46,603 nt of DNA from JBMYXZ01 sp049608925 (GCA_049608925.1 JBMYXZ010000002.1:1-46603); one strand, 5' to 3'. Numbered from the stretch's first letter, positions 15,964 to 25,344 are shown. A program made the numbers and translations. Notes: generated from the sequence alone by a model not told the origin.

Positions 15964-16509
15964 ATGTCGACGACCCAGAAAAAGCAAACCAGACGCGACT
16001 TTATGGTCCTGACGTCAGGTGCTTTAGGGGCGCTTGGAGCAGTTGCACTTGCCAAGCCATTTATAAGCAGTATGAATCCAGCAGCCGATGTTTTGGCGCT
16101 GGCAACGATCGATGTAGATCTCAGCACAGTTTCCGAAGGGCAAGCAATCACCGTCCTATGGCGCGGCAAACCGGTTTTTATCCGTCATCGTACCCAGCAA
16201 GAAATTCAAGATGCCCGCGTGGTAACATCTGCGACCTTGCCTGACCCTGAATCAGACGAGATCCGCACACCGCATAAGCCCGAATGGCTGGTAGTTGTTG
16301 GTGTCTGTACACACTTGGGCTGTGTCCCACTAGGTCAAAAGGCCAGCGACACCAAGGGTGAATATAACGGTTGGTTCTGCCCATGTCATGGGTCACACTA
16401 TGATACATCAGGCCGTATTCGTAAGGGCCCTGCCCCAAAGAACCTAGAGGTTCCCACATATCAATTCGTCAGTGACACAACTATTCGCATAGGATCCGAA
16501 GAAGCATGA
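15964..16509 (+). CDS. petA: Ubiquinol-cytochrome c reductase Rieske iron-sulfur subunit
   Basis: Carries electrons from ubiquinol to cytochrome c1 in the bc1 complex. The N-terminus has a twin-arginine signal-anchor (TRRDF at residues 9-13, then a hydrophobic helix), so it is exported folded by Tat. The [2Fe-2S] ligands are in CTHLGC (Cys115, His117) and CPCHGS (Cys139, His142), with Cys120 and Cys141 forming the disulfide. I chose ATG 15964 because AGGGGGTG lies 5 bases upstream; the ATG at 15925 would bury the RR motif. 181 residues. The stop overlaps petB by ATGA. Confidence 0.96.
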   Translation: MSTTQKKQTRRDFMVLTSGALGALGAVALAKPFISSMNPAADVLALATIDVDLSTVSEGQAITVLWRGKPVFIRHRTQQEIQDARVVTSATLPDPESDEIRTPHKPEWLVVVGVCTHLGCVPLGQKASDTKGEYNGWFCPCHGSHYDTSGRIRKGPAPKNLEVPTYQFVSDTTIRIGSEEA

Positions 16510-17729
16510 CCACGAAAAAAAATAATAACTCTGGTGTAGTCGATTGGATCGAAAAGCGCCTGCCGATTATTTCTGCTGGCCGTCGCGAGCTAGTTGATTA
16601 TCAAACCCCAAAGAACCTGAACTATTTCTGGAACTTTGGATCCCTACTGGGTATCACACTGGTGATTATGATCTTGTCAGGAATTTTCCTGGCGATGCAT
16701 TATACGCCACATATTGATCACGCCTTTGCCAGTGTCGAACATATCATGCGTGACGTAAATTACGGTTGGCTGATTCGCTATGTTCATATGAATGGCGCAT
16801 CCATGTTCTTCCTGCTGGTTTATCTTCATATGTTCCGCGGCCTTTATTATGGGTCATATAAAGCACCTCGTGAGCTGTTGTGGATGATGGGCGTGGTGAT
16901 CTTGTTGCTGATGATGGCAACGGCCTTTATGGGCTATGTGCTGCCATGGGGACAAATGAGCTATTGGGGTGCTACCGTTATTACCAACTTATTCTCGGCC
17001 ATTCCGTTTGTAGGAGATGAAATCGTAACGTGGCTTTGGGGCGGATTTTCCGTCGGCAATCCAACGCTGAATCGTTTCTTTGCTCTACACTATCTGTTCC
17101 CATTCTTAATTGTGGCAGTGGTGTTCTTGCACCTTTGGGCGCTGCATGTAAATGGATCCAACAACCCCAGTGGTATTGAGAAAAAGACCAAAAGCGACAC
17201 GGTTTCCTTCCATCCGTATTACACGATCAAAGATATGTTTGGCCTTGGCGTGTTCATTACATTCTGGGCGTTCTTTGTATTCTTCGCACCGAACTTTTTC
17301 GGAGAGCCTGACAACTATATCCCTGCTGACCCAATGGTAACGCCCGCGCACATTGTGCCTGAATGGTATTTTCTGCCATTCTATGCAATCTTGCGCTCCG
17401 TGCCTGACAAAGGCTTGGGTGTTGCATTGATGTTCAGCGCAGTATTCGTGCTGTTTATTGTGTCGTGGCTGGATACCTCGAAAGTGAAAAGTGGACGCTA
17501 TCGCCCAACATTCAAGTACTTCTATTGGCTGTTTTTTGCGACTTGCCTGACACTGGGCTGGGCTGGTGCGATGCCAGCTGAGGGACTACCGCTGTATATC
17601 GGGCGTGCTGCTACCGTGTACTATTTCGCATACTTTTTGTTGATCTTACCATTCCTTGGTAAGTATGAAAAAACACTGCCTGAGCCCGCCAGCATTGAAG
17701 CGGACTTCAAAAGAAAAAGTCAGGGGTAA
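16506..17729 (+). CDS. petB: Cytochrome b of the bc1 complex
   Basis: The membrane core of complex III, holding hemes bL and bH and both quinone sites. It has eight to nine hydrophobic helices over 407 residues. The Qo-site motif PEWYFLPFYAILRSVPDK is intact. Heme-ligand histidines are seen in helix B (YVHMNGASMFFLLVYLHMFR) and helix D (LHYLFPFLIVAVVFLHLWALH). It starts inside the petA stop (ATGA) and is followed by petC after 11 bases, the usual order. Confidence 0.97.
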   Translation: MTTKKNNNSGVVDWIEKRLPIISAGRRELVDYQTPKNLNYFWNFGSLLGITLVIMILSGIFLAMHYTPHIDHAFASVEHIMRDVNYGWLIRYVHMNGASMFFLLVYLHMFRGLYYGSYKAPRELLWMMGVVILLLMMATAFMGYVLPWGQMSYWGATVITNLFSAIPFVGDEIVTWLWGGFSVGNPTLNRFFALHYLFPFLIVAVVFLHLWALHVNGSNNPSGIEKKTKSDTVSFHPYYTIKDMFGLGVFITFWAFFVFFAPNFFGEPDNYIPADPMVTPAHIVPEWYFLPFYAILRSVPDKGLGVALMFSAVFVLFIVSWLDTSKVKSGRYRPTFKYFYWLFFATCLTLGWAGAMPAEGLPLYIGRAATVYYFAYFLLILPFLGKYEKTLPEPASIEADFKRKSQG

Positions 17730-17740
17730 GGGGAAGAACA

Positions 17741-18532
17741 ATGAAAGCTAATCAAGGTTTCACAACGATGATGAAGACTCTGGGATTCAGTATCAGCATT
17801 AGCATTTTTGCGTTGCTGCCTCTATTCGCTGCAGGGGACGCCCCAAAGCCACCACAACAACAGTGGAGCTTTTCCGGTATGCGCGGAACCTTTGACCGAG
17901 GCGAGCTGCAACGCGGTTTTCAAGTATACCGCGAAGTTTGTGCCAGCTGTCATGGTATCAACTTACTTAGCTTTCGCAACCTGTCAGCACTGGGGTTCTC
18001 TGATGCGGAAATCAAGGCCATTGCAGCAGAATATGAAGTAGCTGATGGCCCGGATGACGCTGGCGAGATGTATGATCGCCCGGCTGAGCCTCATGACCGC
18101 TTTGTGCCACCATTCGCTAATGAAAAGGCTGCCCGTGCGTCTAACAACGGTTCTTTGCCTCCTGACCTGTCATTGATCACGAAAGCCCGCTTTAATGGCC
18201 CTGACTATCTCTATGCGCTGCTAACAGGCTATCAAGACCAGCCTGAGGGAACCGAGGTGCAGGAAGGCATGTATTACAATATATACTTCCCTGGAAACCA
18301 GATTGCCATGAAGTCTCCATTAAGCGATGGGCAGGTGGAATACAGTGATGGGACCACCGCAACAGTTGCGCAGATGTCTCGTGACGTAACTGCATTCTTG
18401 GCCTGGGCGGCTGAACCTGAAATGGAATCTCGCAAAGAAACCGGCTTAATGGTGCTACTGTATATGCTGATCTTCACAGCATTCCTGTTTATCTCCATGA
18501 ACCGCATTTGGGCACGCGTGAAAGAAGGTTAA
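17741..18532 (+). CDS. petC: Cytochrome c1 of the bc1 complex
   Basis: Passes electrons from the Rieske centre to soluble cytochrome c in the periplasm. The signal peptide spans about residues 1-31 (ending FAAGDA), the heme-binding CASCH box is at residues 67-71, and the axial-Met segment is AMKSPL. A C-terminal helix (MVLLYMLIFTAFLFISM) anchors it in the inner membrane, followed by a short basic tail. AAGGGGAAG is a strong ribosome binding site. 263 residues. The stop is immediately followed by an unusual start for the next gene. Confidence 0.96.
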   Translation: MKANQGFTTMMKTLGFSISISIFALLPLFAAGDAPKPPQQQWSFSGMRGTFDRGELQRGFQVYREVCASCHGINLLSFRNLSALGFSDAEIKAIAAEYEVADGPDDAGEMYDRPAEPHDRFVPPFANEKAARASNNGSLPPDLSLITKARFNGPDYLYALLTGYQDQPEGTEVQEGMYYNIYFPGNQIAMKSPLSDGQVEYSDGTTATVAQMSRDVTAFLAWAAEPEMESRKETGLMVLLYMLIFTAFLFISMNRIWARVKEG

Positions 18533-18533
18533 G

Positions 18534-19226
18534 ATCCTAAACGTTAAGGCATCTGTAGTCTGGTTAGTCGTATTTCTATTGTTGCCTTCAGTGCAAGCTG
18601 TAAGGCCAGGTCAAAACCATTGGGATATCATTCCTAAGAAAATTAGGCATAAGGTAATTAAGTCCGTAAGAAAATCAAAACAAAGAAGTGATGCAGTACA
18701 TCTTAGAAAAATGTATGATTTAGTTTTTTCTTATATCTCTGAAAATTCTCGAAATGCCACAAAAAAAAGAATCAAAGAAAAGCTGTACCAAGCGCAATAT
18801 ACAGACCCAGGTATTGCGACCTTTATCCGCTCTCTTATACAGCATAGAGTAATTATTGCTAACGATGATTACATCTCCAAGTACCATCTTGTTTACAAAA
18901 ATGACTATATTGATGAATCAAGTGAGCAAGAATCATCTCATGAATCGCATAATGGCAGTGAGATATACTTACCCCCACAACGCTTCAAGCCTCAAAATAT
19001 ACGAACTCCTGTCACCAGAAGCAGACTTAAAAGAACCTCACAGCGTGCTAAACCAATTCCAAAAGCACTGCCTGCGCCTCAAGCCAAAGAAATAGTTCGG
19101 CAGCGCGTTGTTTACTGGCCGCATCCGGATAGAAATGCCAGCTCTCTAAAGTTAATTATATTCGATCCAGAAACTGGGAAATATGAATTCGATGATGCTT
19201 TGTGGCATAAACCTATACTACAGTAA
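18534..19226 (+). CDS. Secreted protein of unknown function, probable AUC start
   Basis: The frame is open from 18522, and from codon 18534 it reads ILNVKASVVWLVVFLLLPSV followed by QA and VRPG, a convincing signal peptide with cleavage after VQA. There is no ATG, GTG or TTG that includes it: the first such codon is TTG 18579, inside the hydrophobic core. AAGAAGG lies 5 bases before ATC 18534, overlapping the end of petC, so an AUC start (or a mutated AUG) is the best explanation. The mature part is basic and helical, with a Ser/Glu-rich stretch and a proline-rich linker before the C-terminal segment (LKLIIFDPETGKYEFDD). I recognise no family. Its last 9 bases overlap convergent mgtE. Confidence 0.6.
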   Translation: MLNVKASVVWLVVFLLLPSVQAVRPGQNHWDIIPKKIRHKVIKSVRKSKQRSDAVHLRKMYDLVFSYISENSRNATKKRIKEKLYQAQYTDPGIATFIRSLIQHRVIIANDDYISKYHLVYKNDYIDESSEQESSHESHNGSEIYLPPQRFKPQNIRTPVTRSRLKRTSQRAKPIPKALPAPQAKEIVRQRVVYWPHPDRNASSLKLIIFDPETGKYEFDDALWHKPILQ

Positions 19227-20603
19227 GAAGTACGTCGCGATACCTAGAAAAATTGCATATCCCAGCACATCTGTGGTTGTTGACAGCAGTGGGCCAGCAC
19301 TAATAGCTGGATCCATGCCCATGCGCTGAACCAAAACTGGCAGGGCTGTACCTGCAAATCCTGCCCAAATCATGTTTGCAATTAAAGCAACCCCCAGCAC
19401 AATCCCGACGCCTACTTCGTGCAGCCAAAAATACGCGACAAAACCCAGGAAAACGGCAAAAGCGCAACCAATAACGCAGGACACCAGAACTTCCTTTATG
19501 ATGGATTTTCCAAAAATTCCTTTGCGTAATTCGTTGGTTGCCAAGGCGCGCACTGTCACGGTTACCGTTTGCATGCCTGCATTGCCACCCATGGCAGCAA
19601 CGATCACCATCAAGAATGACAGCGCTACTTTTTCCTTAATGGAAGATTCAAATTGGGCAATTACACTGGCAGCTATCAAAGTATTAATCAAGGTTACAAA
19701 CAACCAACGTGACCGCCAATAGGCTGTTTTTGCGACAGGCGCATGAAAGTCAGATTCTCCCACACCAGACAGGTGCATGATGTCTTCTTCTGCTTCCTCC
19801 TCGATCACGTCGACTACGTCATCAACGGTGACCATACCGACAATGCGACCGCTATCATCAACAACAGGCGCAGATACCAAAGCATACCTTTGGAATAACC
19901 CGGCAACTTCTTCTTGGTCCATCGCCACTGGGATTGTCTTAATTTCCCCATCCATGATCTCGGAAATCTGAGTCTCAGGATCACGTTTCAAGATCTCATT
20001 AAGCGGGATGACTCCGATTGGGTGATGTTTAGGATCAACAACGAAAATGTTATAGAAAATATCAGGTAGATCAGAAGACTCTCTGATAAAAGCAATGGTT
20101 TCTGCCACTGTCCAAAAAGTTGGCGCCACAACGATCTCTCGTTGCATCAAACGTCCTGCACTGTCTTCCGGATAGGTCAGAACTTCTTCCAGAATCGCGC
20201 GTTCTTGCGCAGGAATCGCCTTCAGGACCTCGCGCTGGCTTTCCTGATCCATGTCTTCGATAACATAAATCGCATCATCTGAATCAAGCTCGGAAATCGC
20301 TGCCGCCAGGCTACCTGTACCGACTAGATCCAGAATTTCTTCTTTTAGCTGGTCTTCTAACTCGGTGTATACTTCTGGCTCGAGCTTGTCTTTGATGATT
20401 TCAACAAAGACCTTACGATCTTCAGGCGACAAGCGTCCGATCAGCTCGGCCACATCTGCCGCGTGCAAATCTTCAATTAAGGCAGCAAGAGTCTGTCGGT
20501 TGTTATCCTCTAATGCCTGTTTGACGTCCGAGACTAACTCTGGCGTGATGCCATACAAACCTTCCTGAGAAGTATGCTGTGGAGTTAGAGTCTCGTCCGT
20601 CAT
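19218..20603 (-). CDS. mgtE: Magnesium transporter MgtE
   Basis: A homodimeric Mg2+ channel of the inner membrane gated by cytosolic Mg2+. The N domain (residues about 15-130) is an acidic superhelix. It is followed by two CBS domains (about 135-265, including APVVDDSGRIVGMVTVDDVV) and a connecting helix, then five transmembrane helices from about 290. The pore-lining family motif MGGNAGMQTVTVTVRALA and the C-terminal helix motif (STTTDVLGY) are intact. 461 residues is normal. The start is 4 bases beyond the maeB stop, so maeB-mgtE is an operon. The 3' end overlaps the convergent secreted-protein gene by 9 bases. Confidence 0.95.
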   Translation of the reverse strand: MTDETLTPQHTSQEGLYGITPELVSDVKQALEDNNRQTLAALIEDLHAADVAELIGRLSPEDRKVFVEIIKDKLEPEVYTELEDQLKEEILDLVGTGSLAAAISELDSDDAIYVIEDMDQESQREVLKAIPAQERAILEEVLTYPEDSAGRLMQREIVVAPTFWTVAETIAFIRESSDLPDIFYNIFVVDPKHHPIGVIPLNEILKRDPETQISEIMDGEIKTIPVAMDQEEVAGLFQRYALVSAPVVDDSGRIVGMVTVDDVVDVIEEEAEEDIMHLSGVGESDFHAPVAKTAYWRSRWLFVTLINTLIAASVIAQFESSIKEKVALSFLMVIVAAMGGNAGMQTVTVTVRALATNELRKGIFGKSIIKEVLVSCVIGCAFAVFLGFVAYFWLHEVGVGIVLGVALIANMIWAGFAGTALPVLVQRMGMDPAISAGPLLSTTTDVLGYAIFLGIATYFLL

Positions 20604-20607
20604 ATGC

Positions 20608-22938
20608 TCACGCTACCTGAGATTGATTGGGATTACGAAAAGCACCATTATTCTGGATCTTCAGCTGGGCTTCAACCACTGCGATGGCTGCCATATTCAC
20701 AATACTACGCACTGACGCAGAAGATGTAATAATATGTGCTGGCAGATCAAGGCCCAGCAAGATTGGACCAATTGATTGTCCTTCCCCAATGCACTTACTG
20801 AGGTTAAACGCGATATTTGCTGCGTCCATATTTGGCATCACCAACAGGTTCGCCTGCCCTTTAAGCTGTGACTTCGGGAATACTTGTTCACGCAATTTCT
20901 CTTCGAGCGCCGCATCAGCATGCATCTCGCCTTCCACCTCAAGCTCGGGCGCTAGTTGGCGGATATGTTGCAATGTTTGTTGCATTTTCTGGGCCGTTGG
21001 GAAACTGGTAGAGCCAAAATTAGAATGGCATAGCAAGGCTACCTTGGGCTCGAGGCCAAAGGACCGAACGTGCTCAGCCGCTTGAATGGCAATCTCTGCC
21101 AATTCTGTTGAGCTGGGGTCATAATTGACGTATGGATCACAGAAGAAAAAGTTTCCTTTACCTGTTATTAGCGCTGTCATAGAGGCAGCTGATCGCACAC
21201 CAGGCTTAAGATCCAGTACCGGGATGATACTGTTCAGATGATCGCGGAAACGGCCAATTGGGCCCGCCAGCATCGCATCTGCTTGCTTCTTATGGACCAT
21301 CAATGCCGCAATCACAGATGTATTCGTACGCACCACAATCTTTGCATAATCTGGCGAGACACCTTGACGCTCAAGCAGTGAATGATAGGTAGTCCAATAA
21401 TCTTTATAGCGCGGATCATCTTGCGGATCGACCAGCTCGTAATCCTTGTCTTTCTTCAGGCGCAAGCCCAGAGACTTGATGCGATGTTTAACCACATCAG
21501 CACGCCCTATGATTATTGGGAAGGCCAAGCCTTCATCAACAATGATTTGAATTGCACGCAGCACGCGGAATTCTTCGCCATCGGCAAATACCAAGCGCTT
21601 CTTGTCTTGGGCAGCACGATCCAAAATAGGACGCATGACCATGCCGGACTTAAATACGAACTCGGCCAGTTTTTGGCGATAGGCAGAAAAATCTTCGATG
21701 GGGCGTGTTGCAACGCCAGTATCCATAGCAGCTTTCGCAACCGCTGAAGATAGTTCGACAATCAACCGCGGATCAAACGGCTTGGGAATGATGTATTCCG
21801 GACCAAATTGCAGATCTTCATCGCCATAAGCCGAGACCACAACATCAGATGCCTCTGCCTTTGCCAGTGCAGCCAGTGCACGAACACAGGCCATCTTCAT
21901 TTCGTCGTTAATAGTGGTCGCACCAACATCCAGTGCTCCTCTGAAAATGAATGGGAAGCACAACACGTTATTCACCTGATTCGGAAAGTCAGAACGGCCA
22001 GTGGCAATAATCGCATCGGGGCGTTCCTTGCGCGCTTCATTTGGATCAACTTCTGGTGTTGGATTTGCCAGCGCCAGAATAATCGGTGACTTCGCCATCT
22101 TCTTCAATGACTTAGCTTTTAAGACATTACCAACGGAAAGTNNNNNNNNNNAAAGTCCCAGGAATATATCCGCACCGTCAATGGCATCCTCAAGAGTACG
22201 CGCACTGGTTTCCCGGGCGTACTTCTGTTTGAAAGGATCGTTGATGCCTTCTCGACCTTTATAAACAACGCCTTTGGCATCGCAAACTGTGATGTTTTCT
22301 TTTTTCAAGCCCAGATTGACCATCAGATCGAGACATGCAATCGCGGCAGCTCCAGCGCCGCTACAGGCCAGTTTGACCTTGCTAATATCTTTGTCAACAA
22401 GATCCAAACCATTTAAAACAGCAGAAGCGGAAATGATTGCTGTACCATGCTGATCGTCATGGAACACTGGTATTTTCATGCGCTTACGTAGTTTTTGTTC
22501 TACCTCAAAGCACTCAGGCGCCTTGATATCTTCTAGGTTAATGCCCCCAAAGGTAGGCTCTAAGCTTGCAATGATATCTACCAATTTATCTGGATCATTT
22601 TCGCTGACCTCGATATCAAAGACATCCAGCCCGGCGAACTTTTTAAACAGAACGCCCTTCCCTTCCATTACGGGTTTGGATGCTAGCGGGCCGATATTTC
22701 CCAACCCCAGAACTGCTGTGCCGTTTGTAATAACAGCTACCAGATTGGACCGCAGCGTCATGTTTGCGACTTCGTTTTCATCCTCAACGATCGCTTCACA
22801 AGCGGCAGCCACGCCAGGGGAATAGGCCAAAGCCAGATCACGCTGCGTTGCCAGCGGCTTGGTTGGTGTTACCGCAATTTTCCCGGGAGTCGGGTGCTTA
22901 TGATAATGTAACGCACTTTGCTTCAGATCGTCTTTCAT
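20608..22938 (-). CDS. maeB: NADP-dependent malic enzyme with phosphotransacetylase-like domain
   Basis: Oxidatively decarboxylates malate to pyruvate and CO2, giving NADPH. The N-terminal malic enzyme part shows LALAYSPGVA, NGTAVLGLGNIGPLASKPVMEGK and EDIKAPECFEVE, with the metal/NADP loop PVFHDDQHGTA. From about residue 430 onward a PTA-like domain follows, usually regulatory. I chose ATG 22938 because conserved similarity starts there; the frame could run to 23058 but overlaps the divergent gpt side. A 10-N run (22142-22151) interrupts it without changing frame. Removing the N run and one copy of a 5-base duplication gives about 771 residues, close to family length. Confidence 0.93.
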   Translation of the reverse strand: MKDDLKQSALHYHKHPTPGKIAVTPTKPLATQRDLALAYSPGVAAACEAIVEDENEVANMTLRSNLVAVITNGTAVLGLGNIGPLASKPVMEGKGVLFKKFAGLDVFDIEVSENDPDKLVDIIASLEPTFGGINLEDIKAPECFEVEQKLRKRMKIPVFHDDQHGTAIISASAVLNGLDLVDKDISKVKLACSGAGAAAIACLDLMVNLGLKKENITVCDAKGVVYKGREGINDPFKQKYARETSARTLEDAIDGADIFLGLXXXXLSVGNVLKAKSLKKMAKSPIILALANPTPEVDPNEARKERPDAIIATGRSDFPNQVNNVLCFPFIFRGALDVGATTINDEMKMACVRALAALAKAEASDVVVSAYGDEDLQFGPEYIIPKPFDPRLIVELSSAVAKAAMDTGVATRPIEDFSAYRQKLAEFVFKSGMVMRPILDRAAQDKKRLVFADGEEFRVLRAIQIIVDEGLAFPIIIGRADVVKHRIKSLGLRLKKDKDYELVDPQDDPRYKDYWTTYHSLLERQGVSPDYAKIVVRTNTSVIAALMVHKKQADAMLAGPIGRFRDHLNSIIPVLDLKPGVRSAASMTALITGKGNFFFCDPYVNYDPSSTELAEIAIQAAEHVRSFGLEPKVALLCHSNFGSTSFPTAQKMQQTLQHIRQLAPELEVEGEMHADAALEEKLREQVFPKSQLKGQANLLVMPNMDAANIAFNLSKCIGEGQSIGPILLGLDLPAHIITSSASVRSIVNMAAIAVVEAQLKIQNNGAFRNPNQSQVA
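22142..22151. other. Scaffold gap (10 N) inside maeB, probably spurious
   Basis: The bases left of the gap end in AAAGT and those right of it begin AAAGT. Collapsing this five-base overlap gives GGAAAGTCCC, which on the coding strand reads Gly-Leu-Ser and restores LGLSVGNVLK with no residue missing. The gap therefore looks like two overlapping contig ends joined by a fixed spacer. Confidence 0.85.
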
Positions 22939-23099
22939 CTTTAGATACCTAGCTAGTCTTTCTGATTCTAGCTGGTAGCATAGCATAATTACATTCCGCA
23001 AAGGGTTTCTATCCACCTTGCAAAAAAACATCTCTACAGAGAGTGGACTTTTGGTCACAGAATAGTATGATATTTCTTTCTAGATTCGGCGAAAAAGTT

Positions 23100-23546
23100 A
23101 TGACAAAATATTTAAATGTTTCTTGGGAAGATTTTCATTCAAACACTGCAAAACTGGCGGCACAGCTAAAGGAAAGCGACACGCAATGGGACGGTATCGT
23201 TGCCGTTACGCGCGGCGGGCTGATCCCCGCTGCAATCCTTGCGCATGAAATGGACATCAAATTAATTGATACGGTATGCGTTGCCAGTTATGACGACGAC
23301 ACTAAGTCACAGGGTGAATTAAATGTTCTAAAGTCAATCAACCAATCTGGTAAAAACCTGATTGTGGTCGACGACCTTGTGGACACTGGAAAAACACATC
23401 AAACGCTTGAGAAAATGCTACCAGAGGCCACCATGGCTGTTATATACGCCAAGCCCATGGGTAAACCCCGCGTAGATTATAGCGTTGAAGATGTCGACCA
23501 AGATTGTTGGATTGTCTTCCCCTGGGAAGAATCACCGGCGGCTTAA
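23100..23546 (+). CDS. gpt: Xanthine phosphoribosyltransferase
   Basis: Converts xanthine and guanine with PRPP to XMP and GMP in purine salvage. The PRPP-binding motif IVVDDLVDTGKT is followed by the hood region; VAVTRGGLIPAAILAHEM is the N-terminal loop, and DQDCWIVFPWE matches the C-terminal Trp segment of E. coli Gpt. 148 residues. I used ATG 23100, where similarity to Gpt begins (MTKYLNVSW); upstream in-frame ATGs at 23043 and 23067 lie in the promoter region shared with divergent maeB. It complements the nucleoside hydrolase at 5 kb. Confidence 0.93.
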   Translation: MTKYLNVSWEDFHSNTAKLAAQLKESDTQWDGIVAVTRGGLIPAAILAHEMDIKLIDTVCVASYDDDTKSQGELNVLKSINQSGKNLIVVDDLVDTGKTHQTLEKMLPEATMAVIYAKPMGKPRVDYSVEDVDQDCWIVFPWEESPAA

Positions 23547-23558
23547 TTCTGCAAGCAC

Positions 23559-23593
23559 AAAAAAAATCATCGCTAACCTGCGATGATTTTTTT
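23559..23593. terminator. Bidirectional rho-independent terminator
   Basis: AAAAAATCATCGC and GCGATGATTTTTT form a 13-bp stem around TAACCT, with an A run before it and a T run after it. It lies between the convergent gpt and polyprenyl synthase genes and can act on both strands. Confidence 0.9.
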
Positions 23594-23617
23594 ATGTCGT
23601 TTTATAGGTTTAAAGGA

Positions 23618-24625
23618 TTACTTGTCTCTTCTGACGCAATAGCTGGCAACATCGGCAAACAGGTTTGTGTCTATACTATCTGGAACCCTGGCAAGGGCTG
23701 CTTTTGCTTGTTCAGTATATTCAGTCGCCTTTTCATACGACCTCTCGAATGCTCCTGTAGCATGCAAAATCTCTACCGCCTTTTCAAAGTCGCCCTCTTC
23801 TTGCTCGAGCTCATCCATAGTTTGGTCCCAGAAGCTTCTTTGCTCTTCAGTGCCAACCTCATAAGCGTATATGACAGGGAATGTCATTTTCCCTTCCACA
23901 AAGTCAACGCCCAATGGTTTACCCAGGATCTCCTGATTGGCAGTATAATCGAGCACATCATCTACCACCTGATACGCCATACCAAGATTCCAGCCAAAAT
24001 CAACGAATGCCTGCTGCACGTCTTTTGGCTGGCCCGCAACCAAGGCGCCGATATGACATGCTGCGGCAAACAATTCAGCCGTCTTAGCAGAAATCACACT
24101 GGTGTATTGCGCATAGGTCTTAGAAGTATCTTGATTAGTGGTCAGCTGTAGCACTTCGCCCTCTACAATTGTCGAAGCAGCTTTTGACAGCACCCTTAGT
24201 ACTTCTGGGTCGCCGTCTTCCACCATTAGTTCAAAAGACTTCGTGAACAAATAGTCTCCCACCAAAACAGTCGCCGGATTTCCCCAAATGATGTTGGCAG
24301 TTTCTTGACCGCGCCTGCAATCATTGTCATCAACAACATCATCGTGCAGCAAGGTTGCTGTATGGATAAACTCAATACAGGCCGACAATGCGATCTGTCT
24401 TTTGCTTGTGTCACCGCATGCTGCAGCTGTTGCCAGGGCCAATAATGGACGAATGCGCTTTCCACCTGCATTAATTAAGTGACCTGCAAGCTTTGGGATA
24501 ACATCAATGGGATTTGCTAAGCGCTTGATAATCAGCTGATTTACGGCCGCCATGTCCTCTGAGACAAAATCCAACATGGCTTCAATAGGGTTACTTGATT
24601 GTTTTGGTAAGACTGATGGTTGCAT
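23618..24625 (-). CDS. Polyprenyl (octaprenyl/decaprenyl) diphosphate synthase
   Basis: Elongates farnesyl diphosphate with isopentenyl diphosphate to the long tail of ubiquinone. The first aspartate-rich motif is DDVVDD (residues 95-100), preceded by GGKRIRP, and the second is DDVLDY. The small residues before the first motif fit a long-chain product. 335 residues is typical of IspB/DPS. In alphaproteobacteria chain length is commonly ten isoprenes, but that cannot be read here. The gene is divergent from pcm, the two starts being about 60 bases apart. It supplies the quinone that the bc1 complex oxidises. Confidence 0.92.
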   Translation of the reverse strand: MQPSVLPKQSSNPIEAMLDFVSEDMAAVNQLIIKRLANPIDVIPKLAGHLINAGGKRIRPLLALATAAACGDTSKRQIALSACIEFIHTATLLHDDVVDDNDCRRGQETANIIWGNPATVLVGDYLFTKSFELMVEDGDPEVLRVLSKAASTIVEGEVLQLTTNQDTSKTYAQYTSVISAKTAELFAAACHIGALVAGQPKDVQQAFVDFGWNLGMAYQVVDDVLDYTANQEILGKPLGVDFVEGKMTFPVIYAYEVGTEEQRSFWDQTMDELEQEEGDFEKAVEILHATGAFERSYEKATEYTEQAKAALARVPDSIDTNLFADVASYCVRRDK

Positions 24626-24687
24626 TCACCTATAACCTTATAATACATTCTTTAGAGGGATTAGACACGGCCGCAGCCAAAAAAACA

Positions 24688-25335
24688 ATGGTTAACTTTA
24701 AAAGACTTCGAGAAAATATGGTGAAATGCCAACTACAACCGAGCAAAATCACCAACAGCACTTTACTATGTGCCATGATGACTATTCCACGGGAAGACTT
24801 TGTGGGCGAGGACGTCAAGCCATTGGCATATTTCGATGATGATGTGGTTCGGGGCCCAGAAAATTATCGCGCCCTATTGCAACCAATTGTGCTGGCCAGA
24901 TTAGTGCAAGCTTTAGACATTCAGCCCCACGAAAAAGTACTGGTTGTTGGGTGTGGTGACGGATATACAACGGCGGTGGTCTCCTACTTAGCCCAATCTG
25001 TCTGGGCAATAGACGATAACAAAGAGGCACTCGCAACTGTGAAAAGGCTGCTAGCCGCGAATGAAGCGGACTCCGTGACCGTAGAATATGGCAGCCTGGT
25101 TGCAGGAAACTCCAGCCACGCGCCTTATGACAAAATATTAATTAATGGCAGCATTGATACCGTTCCCGCCGCACTGTTGGAGCAAGTGTCTTGCGGAGGG
25201 GCAATTGGGTATATCAAAAACTGCTCGAGAGATAAGCAACAAATATGTATCCTCGAAAAACATAGAAAAACCCATACGGAAAAACCTATCTGGGAAGCTT
25301 TTGCGCACAATCTCAATGGTTTTGACGGAAACTAG
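24688..25335 (+). CDS. Protein-L-isoaspartate O-methyltransferase family protein
   Basis: A SAM-dependent methyltransferase of the PCMT family. The N-terminus VNFKRLRENMVKCQLQPSKI and the PREDFV segment match the alphaproteobacterial PCMT-like proteins that sit before tolC. SAM motif I is VLVVGCGDGYTTAVVSYLA, and YDKILINGSIDTVP corresponds to the motif II/III region. 215 residues. I chose ATG 24688 at the conserved N-terminus; the frame opens upstream at 24595 but overlaps the divergent synthase start. This branch is distinct from the pcm that often follows surE, and repair of isoaspartate is not proven for it. Confidence 0.82.
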   Translation: MVNFKRLRENMVKCQLQPSKITNSTLLCAMMTIPREDFVGEDVKPLAYFDDDVVRGPENYRALLQPIVLARLVQALDIQPHEKVLVVGCGDGYTTAVVSYLAQSVWAIDDNKEALATVKRLLAANEADSVTVEYGSLVAGNSSHAPYDKILINGSIDTVPAALLEQVSCGGAIGYIKNCSRDKQQICILEKHRKTHTEKPIWEAFAHNLNGFDGN

Positions 25336-25344
25336 GCAGAAATT

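Noticed and set aside
22142..22151. Interpretation of maeB as a disrupted gene
   Set aside because: The frame continues on both sides, and the flanking five-base overlap shows that no sequence is likely to be missing.
22939..23058. Longer maeB start at 23058
   Set aside because: Conserved malic-enzyme sequence begins at 22938, and the extension runs into the shared promoter region with gpt.
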